64,000 nucleotides of DNA. It comes from Streptomyces fumigatiscleroticus (GTDB lineage Bacteria > Actinomycetota > Actinomycetes > Streptomycetales > Streptomycetaceae). Made by a program: the position numbers and the translations under genes. The notes under the pieces were generated by a model. The model ran no database searches. It saw nothing but the letters and a program-made list of their open reading frames with translations, and was not told the origin of the DNA. The stretch lies in NCBI RefSeq assembly GCF_014647975.1, contig NZ_BMQF01000015.1, forward strand, positions 1 through 64,000. Direction: 5' to 3'. This document shows, piece after piece, positions 42,502-50,801 of this stretch. Within the stretch, counting starts at the first letter, position 1. Each line of letters opens with the position of its first letter.

Positions 42502-42832
42502 TTAACAGGTAGAGCAGTCGAACTGTTCGACGATGGCGGCCGGTTCGGCGAGCTCTGGCATGTCGCAGAACCTATCGCGAAGGGCTTTGTGCGAAAGCTG
42601 TTCTGCGAGAGGTTATGAGAACGGAGATCGGGGGCAAACCGGACACGGTTCGCCGGGGTCCGCGATCTCTCGGAACTACAGATTTCTGCGAACACGAAGC
42701 GTGACCGTCTCCGCCCGGACCAGGCCAGTCGCGCCGATCACAGGGATCTGTCATCGCTCAGTTACCGCAGCCGCTGGCAAGGGGCGCGATCGTTCATCCG
42801 GCAAGACCAGCCTGATCCCTCCGGCTTGACGT
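42502..42832. other. Intergenic, no gene
   Basis: About 330 bp between the divergent recombinase and ArsR genes. Open frames exist but none has a motif; GC is slightly lower than average around 42660-42700. Confidence 0.45.
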
Positions 42833-42848
42833 ATGCCGATATCGGCAT
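42833..42848. promoter_or_regulatory. Operator of the ArsR-type regulator
   Basis: A perfect 16-bp palindrome ATGCCGATATCGGCAT lies 11 bp before ATG 42860. Position and symmetry fit autoregulation by the ArsR protein and argue against the ATG inside the palindrome being the real start. Confidence 0.65.
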
Positions 42849-42859
42849 GCGATTGCCCC

Positions 42860-43201
42860 ATGACACGAGCAGCGACGACGTCGGACGTCTTCAATGCGAT
42901 CGCCGAGCCGCAGCGCCGGGAGATCCTGGTGCTGCTGCGGGCGGGTGAGCGGTCGGTGGCCGAGTTGGCCCAGGAGTTGGGGATGACCCAGCCGGGGGCG
43001 TCCAAACATCTGCGGGTGCTCCGGGAGGTCGGGCTGGTGCGGGACCGCAAGGCAGGCAAGCAGCGCCTGTACGGCCTTGACGCCAGCGGGCTGCGGCCCG
43101 TCCACGAGTGGACCGGCTGTTTCGAGCAGTTCTGGAACGAGAGCTTCGATCGACTGGACGCCTACGTAAAGGACCTGAAGCAGACAAGGAAAGCGGAGTA
43201 G
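42860..43201 (+). CDS. ArsR-family transcriptional regulator (AHSA1-linked type)
   Basis: A 113-residue winged-helix repressor: SDVFNAIAEPQRREILVLLR, GERSVAELAQELGMTQPGAS, KHLRVLREVGLVRDRKAGKQ, RLYGLDASGLRPVHEW. No metal-binding cysteines are present, so it belongs to the non-metal group regularly encoded next to AHSA1/SRPBCC proteins. Its stop is 3 bp before the SRPBCC gene start, so the two are one operon. The ATG at 42833 lies in a perfect palindrome and is not preferred. Confidence 0.9.
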   Translation: MTRAATTSDVFNAIAEPQRREILVLLRAGERSVAELAQELGMTQPGASKHLRVLREVGLVRDRKAGKQRLYGLDASGLRPVHEWTGCFEQFWNESFDRLDAYVKDLKQTRKAE

Positions 43202-43204
43202 CTG

Positions 43205-43710
43205 ATGAGCACGACAGAACAAGGAGCGCCGGCGCAGTCGGCGACAGCCGACCGCGAGATCGTCATCTCCCGGATCATCGACGCCCCACGGGAGCTGGTG
43301 TTCGAGGCTTTCACCGAGGTGCGGCACCTGTCGCACTGGTGGGGGCCGGAGGGGTTCACCACCACCACGCGGGCGTTCGAGTTCCGCGTCGCCGGGGAGT
43401 GGGACTTCGTGATGCACGGACCGGACGGGACGGACTACCAGGAGTGGATCTCCCGACCGAGCTCGCCCCGCCGGAACGGATCGCGATGCTCCACGGTGAG
43501 ACCCGCGACGACCCGAACGCCTTCGAGTCGGTCCTGACGTTCGCGCCCGAGGGTGCGGCGACCCGGATCGAGATGCACACGGTGTTCCCCACCAAGGAGC
43601 AGCGCGACAAGGCGGTCGAGAAGTACCACGCGATCGAGGGCGGCCGGCAGACCCTGAGCAACCTGGCGGCCTACGTCACCGAGATCGTTCGGAAGGGTGT
43701 TGAGCGCTGA
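43205..43710 (+). pseudogene. AHSA1/SRPBCC-domain protein with a small internal deletion
   Basis: The first frame reads IVISRIIDAPRELVFEAFTE, VRHLSHWWGPEGFTTTTRAF, VAGEWDFVMHGPDGTDYQEW IS. At about 43452 the match moves to the next frame: TELAPPERIAMLHGETRDDP, SVLTFAPEGAATRIEMHTVF, KAVEKYHAIEGGRQTLSNLA AYV. The family sequence expects a few residues (WREI-like) between IS and TEL, so about 10-11 bases were lost. The 3' end overlaps the next gene's ATG by one base. The ArsR partner remains intact. Confidence 0.8.
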
Positions 43711-44042
43711 TGGCCGGGAAGGTGTTCTTCAGCGTGTCGATGTCGCTGGACGGGTTCATCGCGCCCGAGTCCTCCGAGGACTTGATGGGGCAGCAGTGGA
43801 TGGAGCTCCAGCAGTGGATCTTCCCGCAGCGGTTCTTCCGGGAGAACCTGAAGCTGGGCGAGGGCGGCGAGGAGGGGCGCGACAACGACATCGTGCGGGA
43901 GACGTTCGAGCGCACCGGCGCGAGCGTGATGGGCAAGCGCATGTTCGACGCCGGCGAGCAGATGTGGCCGGAGGAGGCGCCGTTCCACACGCCGGTCTTC
44001 GTCGTGACGCACGAGAAGCGTGACCCCTGGGAGCGTGGGTGA
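43710..44042 (+). pseudogene. Dihydrofolate-reductase-like (RibD_C) protein, 3'-truncated
   Basis: The frame reads GKVFFSVSMSLDGFIAPESS, ERTGASVMGKRMFDAGEQMW, PFHTPVFVVTHEKRDPWERG stop, the N-terminal half of the RibD C-terminal-domain-like reductases often encoded beside ArsR/AHSA1 genes. Normal length is about 200 residues; 110 remain. The cut is at 44040, where the N-terminal piece of a CsoR gene from the other strand begins, so both genes lost their 3' ends in one event. Confidence 0.85.
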
Positions 44043-44172
44043 CCATGCGGGAGATGCCGCGTATCTGGCCTTCGATCATGTGCAGGCGGGCCAGGTGATC
44101 GGCTTTGTGGCCGGCATAACCGGGTGCCTGGGGGTGTTCGGGGGCGTGGCTTGGGCTGGCGGCGGTGGTCAT
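44042..44172 (-). pseudogene. csoR: CsoR-type copper-sensing repressor, N-terminal fragment
   Basis: ATG 44172 overlaps the stop of the copper ATPase gene (ATGA). The 44 family-like residues read GYAGHKADHLARLHMIEGQI and RGISRMV, the first helix of CsoR/RcnR-type repressors. The rest, including the Cys-His-Cys copper site and helices 2 and 3, is missing: from 44041 on the sequence belongs to the DHFR-like gene of the other strand. A CsoR-type palindrome still stands before the ATPase gene at 47030-47046. Confidence 0.75.
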
Positions 44173-46979
44173 CGGTGTTCGCCTCCCTCGTGGGTACCGC
44201 CGGCCGTGGGGGCGGTGTATCGGTCGGGGTCGGCGTCGAAGGTGGCGGCGCAGTGGGCGGAGCAGAAGGAGTAGGTGCCGTGCTCGGTCTGTCGGTGTTC
44301 GGCGGCGGCCCTCTTGTTCAGTTTCATGCCGCACACCGGGTCCGTGGCCGTGTTGTCGCTGTCGTCCGGAGAGGCGCCGTGGTGGTGTTCGTGACCTGCC
44401 GGGGCGGCTGTACTGCCGGCCGGCGCTCGGTCGGCGGCGGACTCGACACGGGGCCGGCTGGCGACGGGGTGGGCCCCGGGCAGGGGTTGTGGCCGCCAGC
44501 GGCGCAGCCTGGAGGCGTTGGTGACCACGGACAGGGAGCTGAGCGCCATGGCCGCGGCGGCGATGATAGGGCTGAGCCGGATGCCCCACAGCGGATACAG
44601 GGCGCCTGCGGCGAGGGGGATGCCGACGGCGTTGTAGACCAGGGCGAGGAACAGGTTCTGCCGGATGTTGCGCATCGTGGCCCGCGACAGCCGGATCGCC
44701 GTGACCACGCCGCTCAGCGAGCCGGAGATGAGGGTGATGTCGGCGGCCTCGATGGCGACGTCGGTGCCGGTGCCGATGGCCAGGCCGACGTCGGCGGCGG
44801 CCAGGGCGGGGGCGTCGTTGATGCCGTCGCCGACCATGCCGACGGCGCGGCCCTCGCGCTGCAGGCGGCGGATCTCGGCGGCCTTGTGCTCGGGCAGCAC
44901 CTCGGCCAGCACCCGGCCGATGCCGACCTGAGCGGCGATGGCGGCGGCGGTGCGGGCGTTGTCGCCGGTGAGCATGACGACGTCGACGCCGAGGCGCTTG
45001 AGGGCGGCGATGGCTGCGGCGGAGTCGTCCTTGACGGTGTCCGCCACGGCGAGGACACCGGCGGGCTGCCCGTCCACCGCGGCGAGGACGGAGGTCTTGC
45101 CCTCGGCCGACAGGTTGGCGGCGACGGGGGTCAGTGCGGTGGTGCCGATGCCGACGTCGCCCAGCAGGCGGGCGGTGCCGACCAGGACGGCGTGCCCGTC
45201 GACGGTGGCCTGGACGCCCTTGCCGGTGACCGAGTCGAAGCCCGTTGCCGCCGACGGGTTGAGGCCGCGGTCTTGGACGCCGGTGACGATGGCCTGCGCG
45301 AGCGGGTGTTCACTGTCGGCCTCGGCCCCCGCGACCAGCCGCAGCAGCGCCGTCTCGTCGAATCCGCCCAGGTGATACACGTCGGTCAGGACTGGCTTGC
45401 CCGCGGTGACGGTGCCGGTCTTGTCCAGCACGACGGTGTCCAGCTTGTGCGCCGTTTCCAGGGCCTCGGCGGAGCGGATCAGAATGCCGGCCTGTGCGCC
45501 CTTGCCGGTGCCGACCATCACCGACAGCGGAGTGGCAAGTCCGAGCGCGCACGGGCAGGCGATGATCAGCACCGCGACCGCGGAGACCAGCGCCAGGGTC
45601 AGCGCCGGCGACGGGCCCAGAGTGAACCAGATGGCGAAGGTGCCGATCGCGATGGCAATCACTGCGGGCACGAAGTACGCCGACACCGCGTCGGCGAGCC
45701 GCTGGATGGGCGCCTTCGACGCCTGGGCCTGCTGCACCAGGCGGATGATCTGGGCCAGCATGGTATCGGCGCCGACCTTGGCCGCCCGCACCCGCAGGGA
45801 TCCGGTGCCGTTGACGGTGGCGCCGATGACCGTGTCCCCCATGTGCTTGGTGACCTGCATGGGCTCGCCGGTGACCATCGACTCGTCGACCGCGGAGGAG
45901 CCGGAGAGCACCTCTGAGTCGACGGGGATCTTCTCCCCGGGCCGGATGACGAGTTCGTCGCCGACCACCACGTCCTCGACCGGGACTTCACTCTCGCCTC
46001 CGTCCCGGACGACGCGTGCGGTGCGGGCCTGCAGACCCAGCAGGGCGCGGATGGCCTCGCCGGTGCCGGCCTTCGCCCGGGCCTCCAGCAACCGTCCCAG
46101 CAGGATGAGAGTCAGGATGACGCCGACGGCTTCGAAGTAGACCTCCCGCAGGTCCTTCGGCAGCAGACCGGGGGCGAGGGTGACCAGGAGGCTGTAGCCG
46201 TAGGCCGCAGACGTGCCGAGGGTGATCAGGGAGTTCATGTCGGCGGCCCGGTGGCGCAGGGTCAGCCAGCCCGTCACATGGATCGGCCACCCGGTGTAGA
46301 ACATCACCGGCGTGACCAGCGCCAGCTGGAGCCAGTGGTTGAGCATCCAGCCGGGCACCCAGGTGGCGCCGAACAGTTCGTGCGCCATCACCGCGAACAG
46401 CACCGGGGCGGTGAGCACCGCGCCCACCACCACACGGCGGGTGAGGTCCTTGATCTCCGTCTGCCGCTCGGCGGCGTCCGTGGCCTCCGACTCGGCCGCC
46501 GTGCGCTCCATACCTGCTGACGGCCCGCCAGCGGCAGCAGGAGGTGCAGGAGGAGGCGCGGCCGTAGCGCCGTGGCCGTCCGGGGCAGGTTGAGTCGAGT
46601 CGTCCGCGGGTTCCACCAGCAGCGTTCCGTGGATCATGTTCATGCCGCAGGCGAAGCCGAAGGAGCCCGGCCGGTCGGGGTTGAGCCGCACGGTGGTGCG
46701 GGTGTGGGCGGGCAGGCCCGTGCCGACCTTCAGGTCGGGGAAGACCACACGGGAGGTGCACTCGCCGGCCTCCTGCCGGTCGAAGACCAGCTCCACCGGC
46801 GTGCCCTGGCGGACCTTGATCAGGTCGGGGCGGTAGCCGCCCCGAACCGTCACGTCCACCCGCTGTACCCCGTCTTCCAGCCGGGCGGCGCCGGTGCGGC
46901 GCGGGCCGAAGAAGTACCAGCCCAGTGCGCCGATCAGCACGGCCGAGGCCAGGACGACGACGATTTCGAGGGCACCCAT
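44169..46979 (-). CDS. copA: Copper-translocating P1B-type ATPase with cupredoxin and YHS domains
   Basis: A 936-residue copper exporter of unusual build. Residues 1-25 form a membrane helix, then a cupredoxin-like domain (about 38-122) with possible copper ligands Cys74, Cys111, Met113, Met115 and His117 (FACGMNMIHGTL). The ATPase core follows: actuator VDESMVTGEPMQV, the CPC motif in IIACPCALGLATPL (Cys475, Cys477), the phosphorylated Asp519 in DKTGTVTAGKP, SEHPLAQAI and MVGDGINDAPALAAADVGLA. A YHS domain at about 880-915 (DPVCGMKLNK, YSFCSAHCAATF) ends it. No classical N-terminal CxxC metal-binding domain is present; the cupredoxin probably replaces it. csoR was its translationally coupled neighbour. 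Confidence 0.92.
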   Translation of the reverse strand: MGALEIVVVLASAVLIGALGWYFFGPRRTGAARLEDGVQRVDVTVRGGYRPDLIKVRQGTPVELVFDRQEAGECTSRVVFPDLKVGTGLPAHTRTTVRLNPDRPGSFGFACGMNMIHGTLLVEPADDSTQPAPDGHGATAAPPPAPPAAAGGPSAGMERTAAESEATDAAERQTEIKDLTRRVVVGAVLTAPVLFAVMAHELFGATWVPGWMLNHWLQLALVTPVMFYTGWPIHVTGWLTLRHRAADMNSLITLGTSAAYGYSLLVTLAPGLLPKDLREVYFEAVGVILTLILLGRLLEARAKAGTGEAIRALLGLQARTARVVRDGGESEVPVEDVVVGDELVIRPGEKIPVDSEVLSGSSAVDESMVTGEPMQVTKHMGDTVIGATVNGTGSLRVRAAKVGADTMLAQIIRLVQQAQASKAPIQRLADAVSAYFVPAVIAIAIGTFAIWFTLGPSPALTLALVSAVAVLIIACPCALGLATPLSVMVGTGKGAQAGILIRSAEALETAHKLDTVVLDKTGTVTAGKPVLTDVYHLGGFDETALLRLVAGAEADSEHPLAQAIVTGVQDRGLNPSAATGFDSVTGKGVQATVDGHAVLVGTARLLGDVGIGTTALTPVAANLSAEGKTSVLAAVDGQPAGVLAVADTVKDDSAAAIAALKRLGVDVVMLTGDNARTAAAIAAQVGIGRVLAEVLPEHKAAEIRRLQREGRAVGMVGDGINDAPALAAADVGLAIGTGTDVAIEAADITLISGSLSGVVTAIRLSRATMRNIRQNLFLALVYNAVGIPLAAGALYPLWGIRLSPIIAAAAMALSSLSVVTNASRLRRWRPQPLPGAHPVASRPRVESAADRAPAGSTAAPAGHEHHHGASPDDSDNTATDPVCGMKLNKRAAAEHRQTEHGTYSFCSAHCAATFDADPDRYTAPTAGGTHEGGEHR

Positions 46980-47029
46980 GGGCTGCTCGCCTCCCTGGTC
47001 GGTTCCCTGTTCCAGCCTGCGCCCGGCTA

Positions 47030-47046
47030 CCCCTACCTGGTAGGGG
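47030..47046. promoter_or_regulatory. CsoR-type operator between the copper genes
   Basis: CCCCTACCTGGTAGGGG, a perfect 8-1-8 inverted repeat, 51 bp upstream of the ATPase ATG (46979) and 134 bp before the divergent small gene at 47180. The C-rich/G-rich halves with TA near the centre are as known for CsoR operators. Confidence 0.7.
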
Positions 47047-47179
47047 CGGGTCGGCCCCCTGGCCGGGGACCATCCGGCCCCGGACCGCCACGCCCGGCGG
47101 CGGGACGATGCAGATGTAAGGCAACAAGTCCTGGGTGCGCTTGCGTATCCCGGCCACAGAACACAGCCGAAACAGGTGA

Positions 47180-47455
47180 GTGGCGATGATGTTCGGGTAC
47201 GACCATGACGTCAGCGGCTGGGGCTGGGGCTGGTTCGCGATGTCGGCCGGCATGATCCTGTTCTGGGCACTGATCATCACCATCGCGGTGCTGCTCTTCC
47301 GCGCCCTGAACCGGCCCCATGAGCACACCCCCACCCCGGCCACGCCCTCGGCGGAGGACATCCTCCGTGAGCGGCTGGCCCGCGGTGAGATCGACGAGGA
47401 AGAATACCGGCGCCGCCTGAGCGCACTGCACGCCGGACCCCTCACCAAAACCTGA
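47180..47455 (+). CDS. SHOCT-domain small membrane protein
   Basis: A 91-residue protein starting at GTG 47180 (an ATG lies two codons later). One membrane helix (GWGWGWFAMSAGMILFWALI ITIAVLLF) is followed by a Pro-rich linker and a C-terminal SHOCT motif (AEDILRERLARGEIDEEEYR RRLSAL). Small SHOCT proteins are frequent beside copper efflux genes in actinobacteria. It is divergent from the copper ATPase and shares its operator region, so it is probably copper-responsive. Confidence 0.85.
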   Translation: MAMMFGYDHDVSGWGWGWFAMSAGMILFWALIITIAVLLFRALNRPHEHTPTPATPSAEDILRERLARGEIDEEEYRRRLSALHAGPLTKT

Positions 47456-47509
47456 GACCCGCAGGCCGCACCGGTTGCGGCCCCTGCCCTCCTCTGAAGG
47501 AGGCCGGTC

Positions 47510-47791
47510 ATGAACAAGCGCAACTACGGCCTGTACGCACTCGCCGCCGCGATCGTCGTCGCCGCCATCCTGATCGTCGGCGCGCCGCTGCAGAACCTGA
47601 TCTGGCTCGCCCTCGTCGTGGCCTGCCCGCTGATGATGTTCTTCATGATGCGCGGCATGCACGGCCAGGACATGCGCGGCGGCCACGACCAGCACCGCGA
47701 CGACCGCGACGACGACCCTTCCCCAAGCTCTTCGAGCAGGGGAGACCCCATGCGCAAGCACGACCACCACACCGGGCGCAGCCGGCCCTGA
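47510..47791 (+). CDS. DUF2933-like small membrane protein
   Basis: A 93-residue protein preceded by GGAGG. Two adjacent hydrophobic segments (YGLYALAAAIVVAAILIVGA and LIWLALVVACPLMMFFMMRG) are followed by a His/Met/Asp-rich tail (MHGQDMRGGHDQHRDDRDDD, MRKHDHHTGRSRP). The LVVACPLMMFFMM...HG pattern is that of DUF2933 proteins found in copper-resistance clusters. The His/Met tail could bind copper. It lies 54 bp after the SHOCT gene on the same strand. Confidence 0.8.
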   Translation: MNKRNYGLYALAAAIVVAAILIVGAPLQNLIWLALVVACPLMMFFMMRGMHGQDMRGGHDQHRDDRDDDPSPSSSSRGDPMRKHDHHTGRSRP

Positions 47792-47824
47792 CCCGGCCCG
47801 AGCCCGGTGCGGGAGGTGAGTGCG

Positions 47825-48178
47825 ATGGCTGCCGTGATCGCCACACTGACCGGGCTGCTGATCCTGACCGCCCTCCTCTACGACGTCACCCGGCTGTTCG
47901 GCAGCGACGAGCCGCGCCGCCCACCACTGGCCCGCCCGCGGGGCCGGCGCGCCGCCCTGGAGGCCGCCGAGCTGCGATCGGTGGGCCTGCGCCTGCACCA
48001 CCGGCTCGACCAAGCCGCGTACCAGCAGCGCATGCCCCGACCCCGGCTTCCCGCCCGGCTTCCTCCCGCACGCCTTCGACCGCTTCACCCAGGCCGGCAC
48101 CACCGGCACCGGCCTGGCCATCACCGCCGCCATCGCCCGCACCGCCGAGGGCTCGCATGTTGAGGTGTCGCGTATTCC
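47825..48178 (+). pseudogene. Small membrane protein fused to the tail of a sensor histidine kinase
   Basis: ATG 47825 opens a protein with one membrane helix (VIATLTGLLILTALLYDVTR L) and a basic helix (RAALEAAELRSVGLRLHHRL DQAAYQQRM) similar to small actinobacterial copper-cluster proteins. After QRM (about 48030) the family match ends. In the next frame, up to TGA 48182, the DNA reads DPGFPPGFLPHAFDRFTQAG, TTGTGLAITAAIARTAEGSH VE, the G1-F-G2 end of a histidine kinase ATPase domain. The kinase body is missing. This looks like the edge of a deletion. Confidence 0.6.
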
Positions 48179-48182
48179 TCGT
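48150..48182 (+). repeat. 33-bp repeat, copy A (inverted partner at 50855-50889)
   Basis: GGCTCGCATG, a six-base variable spacer, then TGTCGCGTATTCCTCGT. The outer blocks are identical to the reverse complement of 50855-50889. The copies face each other across 2.7 kb. Confidence 0.75.
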
Positions 48183-48189
48183 TGAGGCC

Positions 48190-48410
48190 GTGCCTGGTGT
48201 CACCGTGTGTGGTGGCCGGGGGCGCGGGCCCAGGCGCCTCCGACTCGGTGACCAGGCGGGTGGCGGTCTGTCGTGGTAGCCGAGGGCCTTGGCGACGACG
48301 GGGGCCGGGGCCCCGGAGGAGGAGTTGGCGGATCGCGGAGGTCCTGCCGCGCTGTGGCGGGACGCCGATCTCCCGCAGGTGGGCTTGGGGACTGCCCGGA
48401 ACCATGGGGG
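48190..48410 (-). pseudogene. Recombinase/integrase fragment (minus strand)
   Basis: The minus strand gives AHLREIGVPPQRGRTSAIRQ, then in shifted frame APAPVVAKALGYHDRP or QTATRLVTESE, a stretch I associate with the C-terminal part of Streptomyces phage-type integrases (LREIGVPPQR.RTSAIRQLV...KALGYH). At least one indel interrupts it, and neither end is present. Confidence 0.5.
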
Positions 48411-48519
48411 CGGAATCGGCGATTGTGCTTCCCTACCGTCCCCATCGCGGTCATCGACGATCCGGCGCTGCCGGAGGTGCCGGCCGAACGCGCGGCTGCC
48501 CACGTGGGGCGACACCTCC

Positions 48520-48654
48520 GCCCCGATGCTCCTGGCCCGCTCCCGCCATGCCTCCGTCCCCGCCCTGGAGCGGTATGCCCACCCCGGCATCGACGCGGTC
48601 GCCAGGCACGTCGCCCAGGGCGACCCCGCCGCCCGACGGAAGCGGAAGCGCTGA
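48520..48654 (+). pseudogene. Tyrosine recombinase C-terminal fragment (plus strand)
   Basis: The frame reads PMLLARSRHASVPALERYAH, PGIDAVARHVAQGDPAARRK RKR stop. The SRHASV..LERYA pattern is the final motif of tyrosine recombinases, with the conserved His and the nucleophile Tyr. Only about 45 codons are left. It faces the minus-strand integrase fragment. Confidence 0.65.
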
Positions 48655-48904
48655 CGCCTCAAGACCATCACATTGCATTGCCGGGCATGTCTGCCCGTCA
48701 CAGCGCCGTCCACCGGCTGGGCGCAGGGCTCGACGCGCCTGAGCCGCACTGACACAGATCGTCAACTGATTGATTCTCACGGGTCTGGTCGCTGTCCCGG
48801 TCCTGCGTAGGGTTCCAAGAAGACGCCAGTGCGGCATTTGCGCACTCGATCTGTTGCCGCGCCGAATGTTCAGGCACCTCCACGAGAGAAGGAAACACAC
48901 CCCT

Positions 48905-49813
48905 ATGCGCGCCCTTGTGGTCGATCACAGTGAGGCCGGACCCGTCCGGTTCGCCGATGTCGATGAGCCCGTACCGTCCACCGGTGAGGCGTTGGTGGAG
49001 ATACAGCACATCAGTCTCAACTTCGGAGAGCTGAATTACGTGCACCAGTGGCCGGCCGGCGCTGTGCACGGTCACGACGCGGCCGGCGTCGTGGTGCGCG
49101 CCGCATCCGACGGCTCGGGGCCGCCCGAAGGTACGCGCGTCGCAGTGGGAATGGCTTCCCACGCGTGGGCGGAGCGGGTGGCAGTCAGCCCCGCCTCGCT
49201 CGGCACCGTCCCCGAGGGCGTGGATCTGGCCGACGCCGCCGCGCTGGGGATCGCCGGGGTCACCGCGTTCCGGGTGCTGCGCAAGCGTTCCCTGCTGGCG
49301 CGCGACGTGCTGATCACCGGCGCCAGCGGGGGCGTGGGGCACTTCGCCGTCCAGCTGGCGGCGCTGGCGGGCGCCCGGGTGACGGCACTCGTCGGTTCGC
49401 CGGAGCGGGCCGCCGGGCTCCGTGAACTCGGCGCCGACAGGGTCCTGACCGACTTGGCCGAGAGCGGGGACCGGTTCGACCTCGTCCTGGACACGGTCGG
49501 CGGGCCGCTGGTGGCCCAGGCGTGGAGTTCCCTCGCCGAGGGCGGCACCATCCACCTGGTCGGTCACTCCTCGGGGCAGGAAACCACGTTCCCGTCAGGG
49601 GCCTTGTTCGGCTTCGGTGAGCCCCGCACCATCGCCACCTACGGCGACATGACGCCGACCGGCGGGGAGCTGACGGACCTGCTGGGCCTCATGGCCGCCG
49701 GGAGGCTCTCGGCACCGGTCGGACTTCGAGGCGACTGGCAGGACGTGGGCGACGCCGTCCAGGCGCTGTTCGCGCGCAAGGTGCACGGAAAAATCGTTCT
49801 TGACGTGGCCTGA
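48905..49813 (+). CDS. Medium-chain dehydrogenase/quinone-reductase-like protein
   Basis: A 302-residue MDR enzyme: MRALVVDHSEAGPVRFADVD, the GroES-like part with NFGELNYVHQWPAGAVHGHD AAG, the cofactor domain with RDVLITGASGGVGHFAVQLA and LGADRVLTDLAESGDRFDLV LDTVGG, and HGKIVLDVA at the end. It lacks the structural zinc loop. A GAGAGAAGGA site lies 10-18 bases upstream of ATG 48905. The AraC-type gene follows on the same strand with its likely start 71 bp after this stop. Both lie between the two inverted 33-bp repeats. Confidence 0.88.
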   Translation: MRALVVDHSEAGPVRFADVDEPVPSTGEALVEIQHISLNFGELNYVHQWPAGAVHGHDAAGVVVRAASDGSGPPEGTRVAVGMASHAWAERVAVSPASLGTVPEGVDLADAAALGIAGVTAFRVLRKRSLLARDVLITGASGGVGHFAVQLAALAGARVTALVGSPERAAGLRELGADRVLTDLAESGDRFDLVLDTVGGPLVAQAWSSLAEGGTIHLVGHSSGQETTFPSGALFGFGEPRTIATYGDMTPTGGELTDLLGLMAAGRLSAPVGLRGDWQDVGDAVQALFARKVHGKIVLDVA

Positions 49814-49883
49814 AGCTGTGGACGAGGACACATGCGCCGTCGGCCGTCGGCGGCGGTTCGCGGCGGTGGACGAGAATGGAACC

Positions 49884-50801
49884 ATGGATGTGCTGGCGGA
49901 GGTCTTGCGTGTTTCGGGTGCGCGTGGAGCGCTCGGGGTCATGCTGAAGGCCGGAGGAACCTGGGGCCTGTGGCTGGATTCCTTTCCAGGAGCGGCACTG
50001 CACGTGGTGTCCCGCGGCACCATGTGGCTCCACGTCACAGGCGAGGAACCTCTTCAGGTGCAGGCCGGAGACGCCGTCCTGGTGTCGCCGGGCACCGCGC
50101 ACGGGATAGCCGGCGGCGCCGGCGTGACGATGGGTTCCTGCGACCGGGAAGAGGCGGCCCGAGCTCTTGGCGATGGCCGGGCCCTGCGTCTGGGCTCGGC
50201 GCCAGTGCAGACGGAAGTGATCGTCCTGCACTATGAGCAGGACCCGGAGGTGCGCACACCGGTGCTTACCCCCCTCGCTCGGCCGATGCACGTCACGGCC
50301 CGGGAGAACGCGCAGCTCGGAAGGACCGTCGAACTTCTCGCTGCCGAGCTCGCACAGCCGCAGATCGGCACCACCGCCGCCATCAACAGCATCGTCGACC
50401 TTCTGCTCGTCCAGTTCGTACGCGCCTGGCTGGCCCGCCACCCGCAGGAGCAGTCCGGCTCATGGCTGGGAGCGATGCGTGATCCGGTCGTGCGCGACGC
50501 TCTGGCATGTGTCCACGCCCAACCTGGACACCCCTGGACCACGGAGACCCTGGCCGCCGCGACGAGCGTCTCCCGGGCGACGCTGTCCAGGCGTTTCCGG
50601 TCCGCCCTCGGACAGACGCCGGGCGCGTACCTGACGCAGTGGCGCATCGACCTGGCGTCCGTCCGGCTCCGCGATACCGATGAGCCGGTCGAGTCGATCT
50701 CCGGCGCGGTCGGATACGGCTCTCCGCACGCTTTCAGCCGTGCCTTCAGACGTGCCCGAGGCACTGCCCCGGGCGAGTACCGATCTCGACTTCGCAAGTG
50801 A
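49884..50801 (+). CDS. AraC-family regulator with N-terminal cupin
   Basis: A 305-residue regulator. Residues 1-190 are a cupin_6/AraC_binding_2-like sensor (MDVLAEVLRVSGARGALGVM, LHVVSRGTMWLHVTGEEPLQ, VQAGDAVLVSPGTAHGIAG). Residues about 200-305 carry the two helix-turn-helix motifs (WTTETLAAATSVSRATLSRR FRSALGQTPGAYLTQWRIDL; DTDEPVESISGAVGYGSPHA FSRAFRRARGTAPGEYR). The start at 49884 is preferred because homologues begin MDVLAEVL; the frame is open back to 49800. Such regulators usually control a neighbouring oxidoreductase, here the gene just upstream. Confidence 0.88.
   Translation: MDVLAEVLRVSGARGALGVMLKAGGTWGLWLDSFPGAALHVVSRGTMWLHVTGEEPLQVQAGDAVLVSPGTAHGIAGGAGVTMGSCDREEAARALGDGRALRLGSAPVQTEVIVLHYEQDPEVRTPVLTPLARPMHVTARENAQLGRTVELLAAELAQPQIGTTAAINSIVDLLLVQFVRAWLARHPQEQSGSWLGAMRDPVVRDALACVHAQPGHPWTTETLAAATSVSRATLSRRFRSALGQTPGAYLTQWRIDLASVRLRDTDEPVESISGAVGYGSPHAFSRAFRRARGTAPGEYRSRLRK

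Noticed and set aside
42833..42859. Earlier start for the ArsR gene at 42833
   Set aside because: The ATG is part of a perfect 16-bp palindrome better explained as the operator, and the added residues are not family-like.
48190..48660. One intact integrase gene
   Set aside because: The two recombinase-like pieces are on opposite strands and each is only 45-75 codons long.
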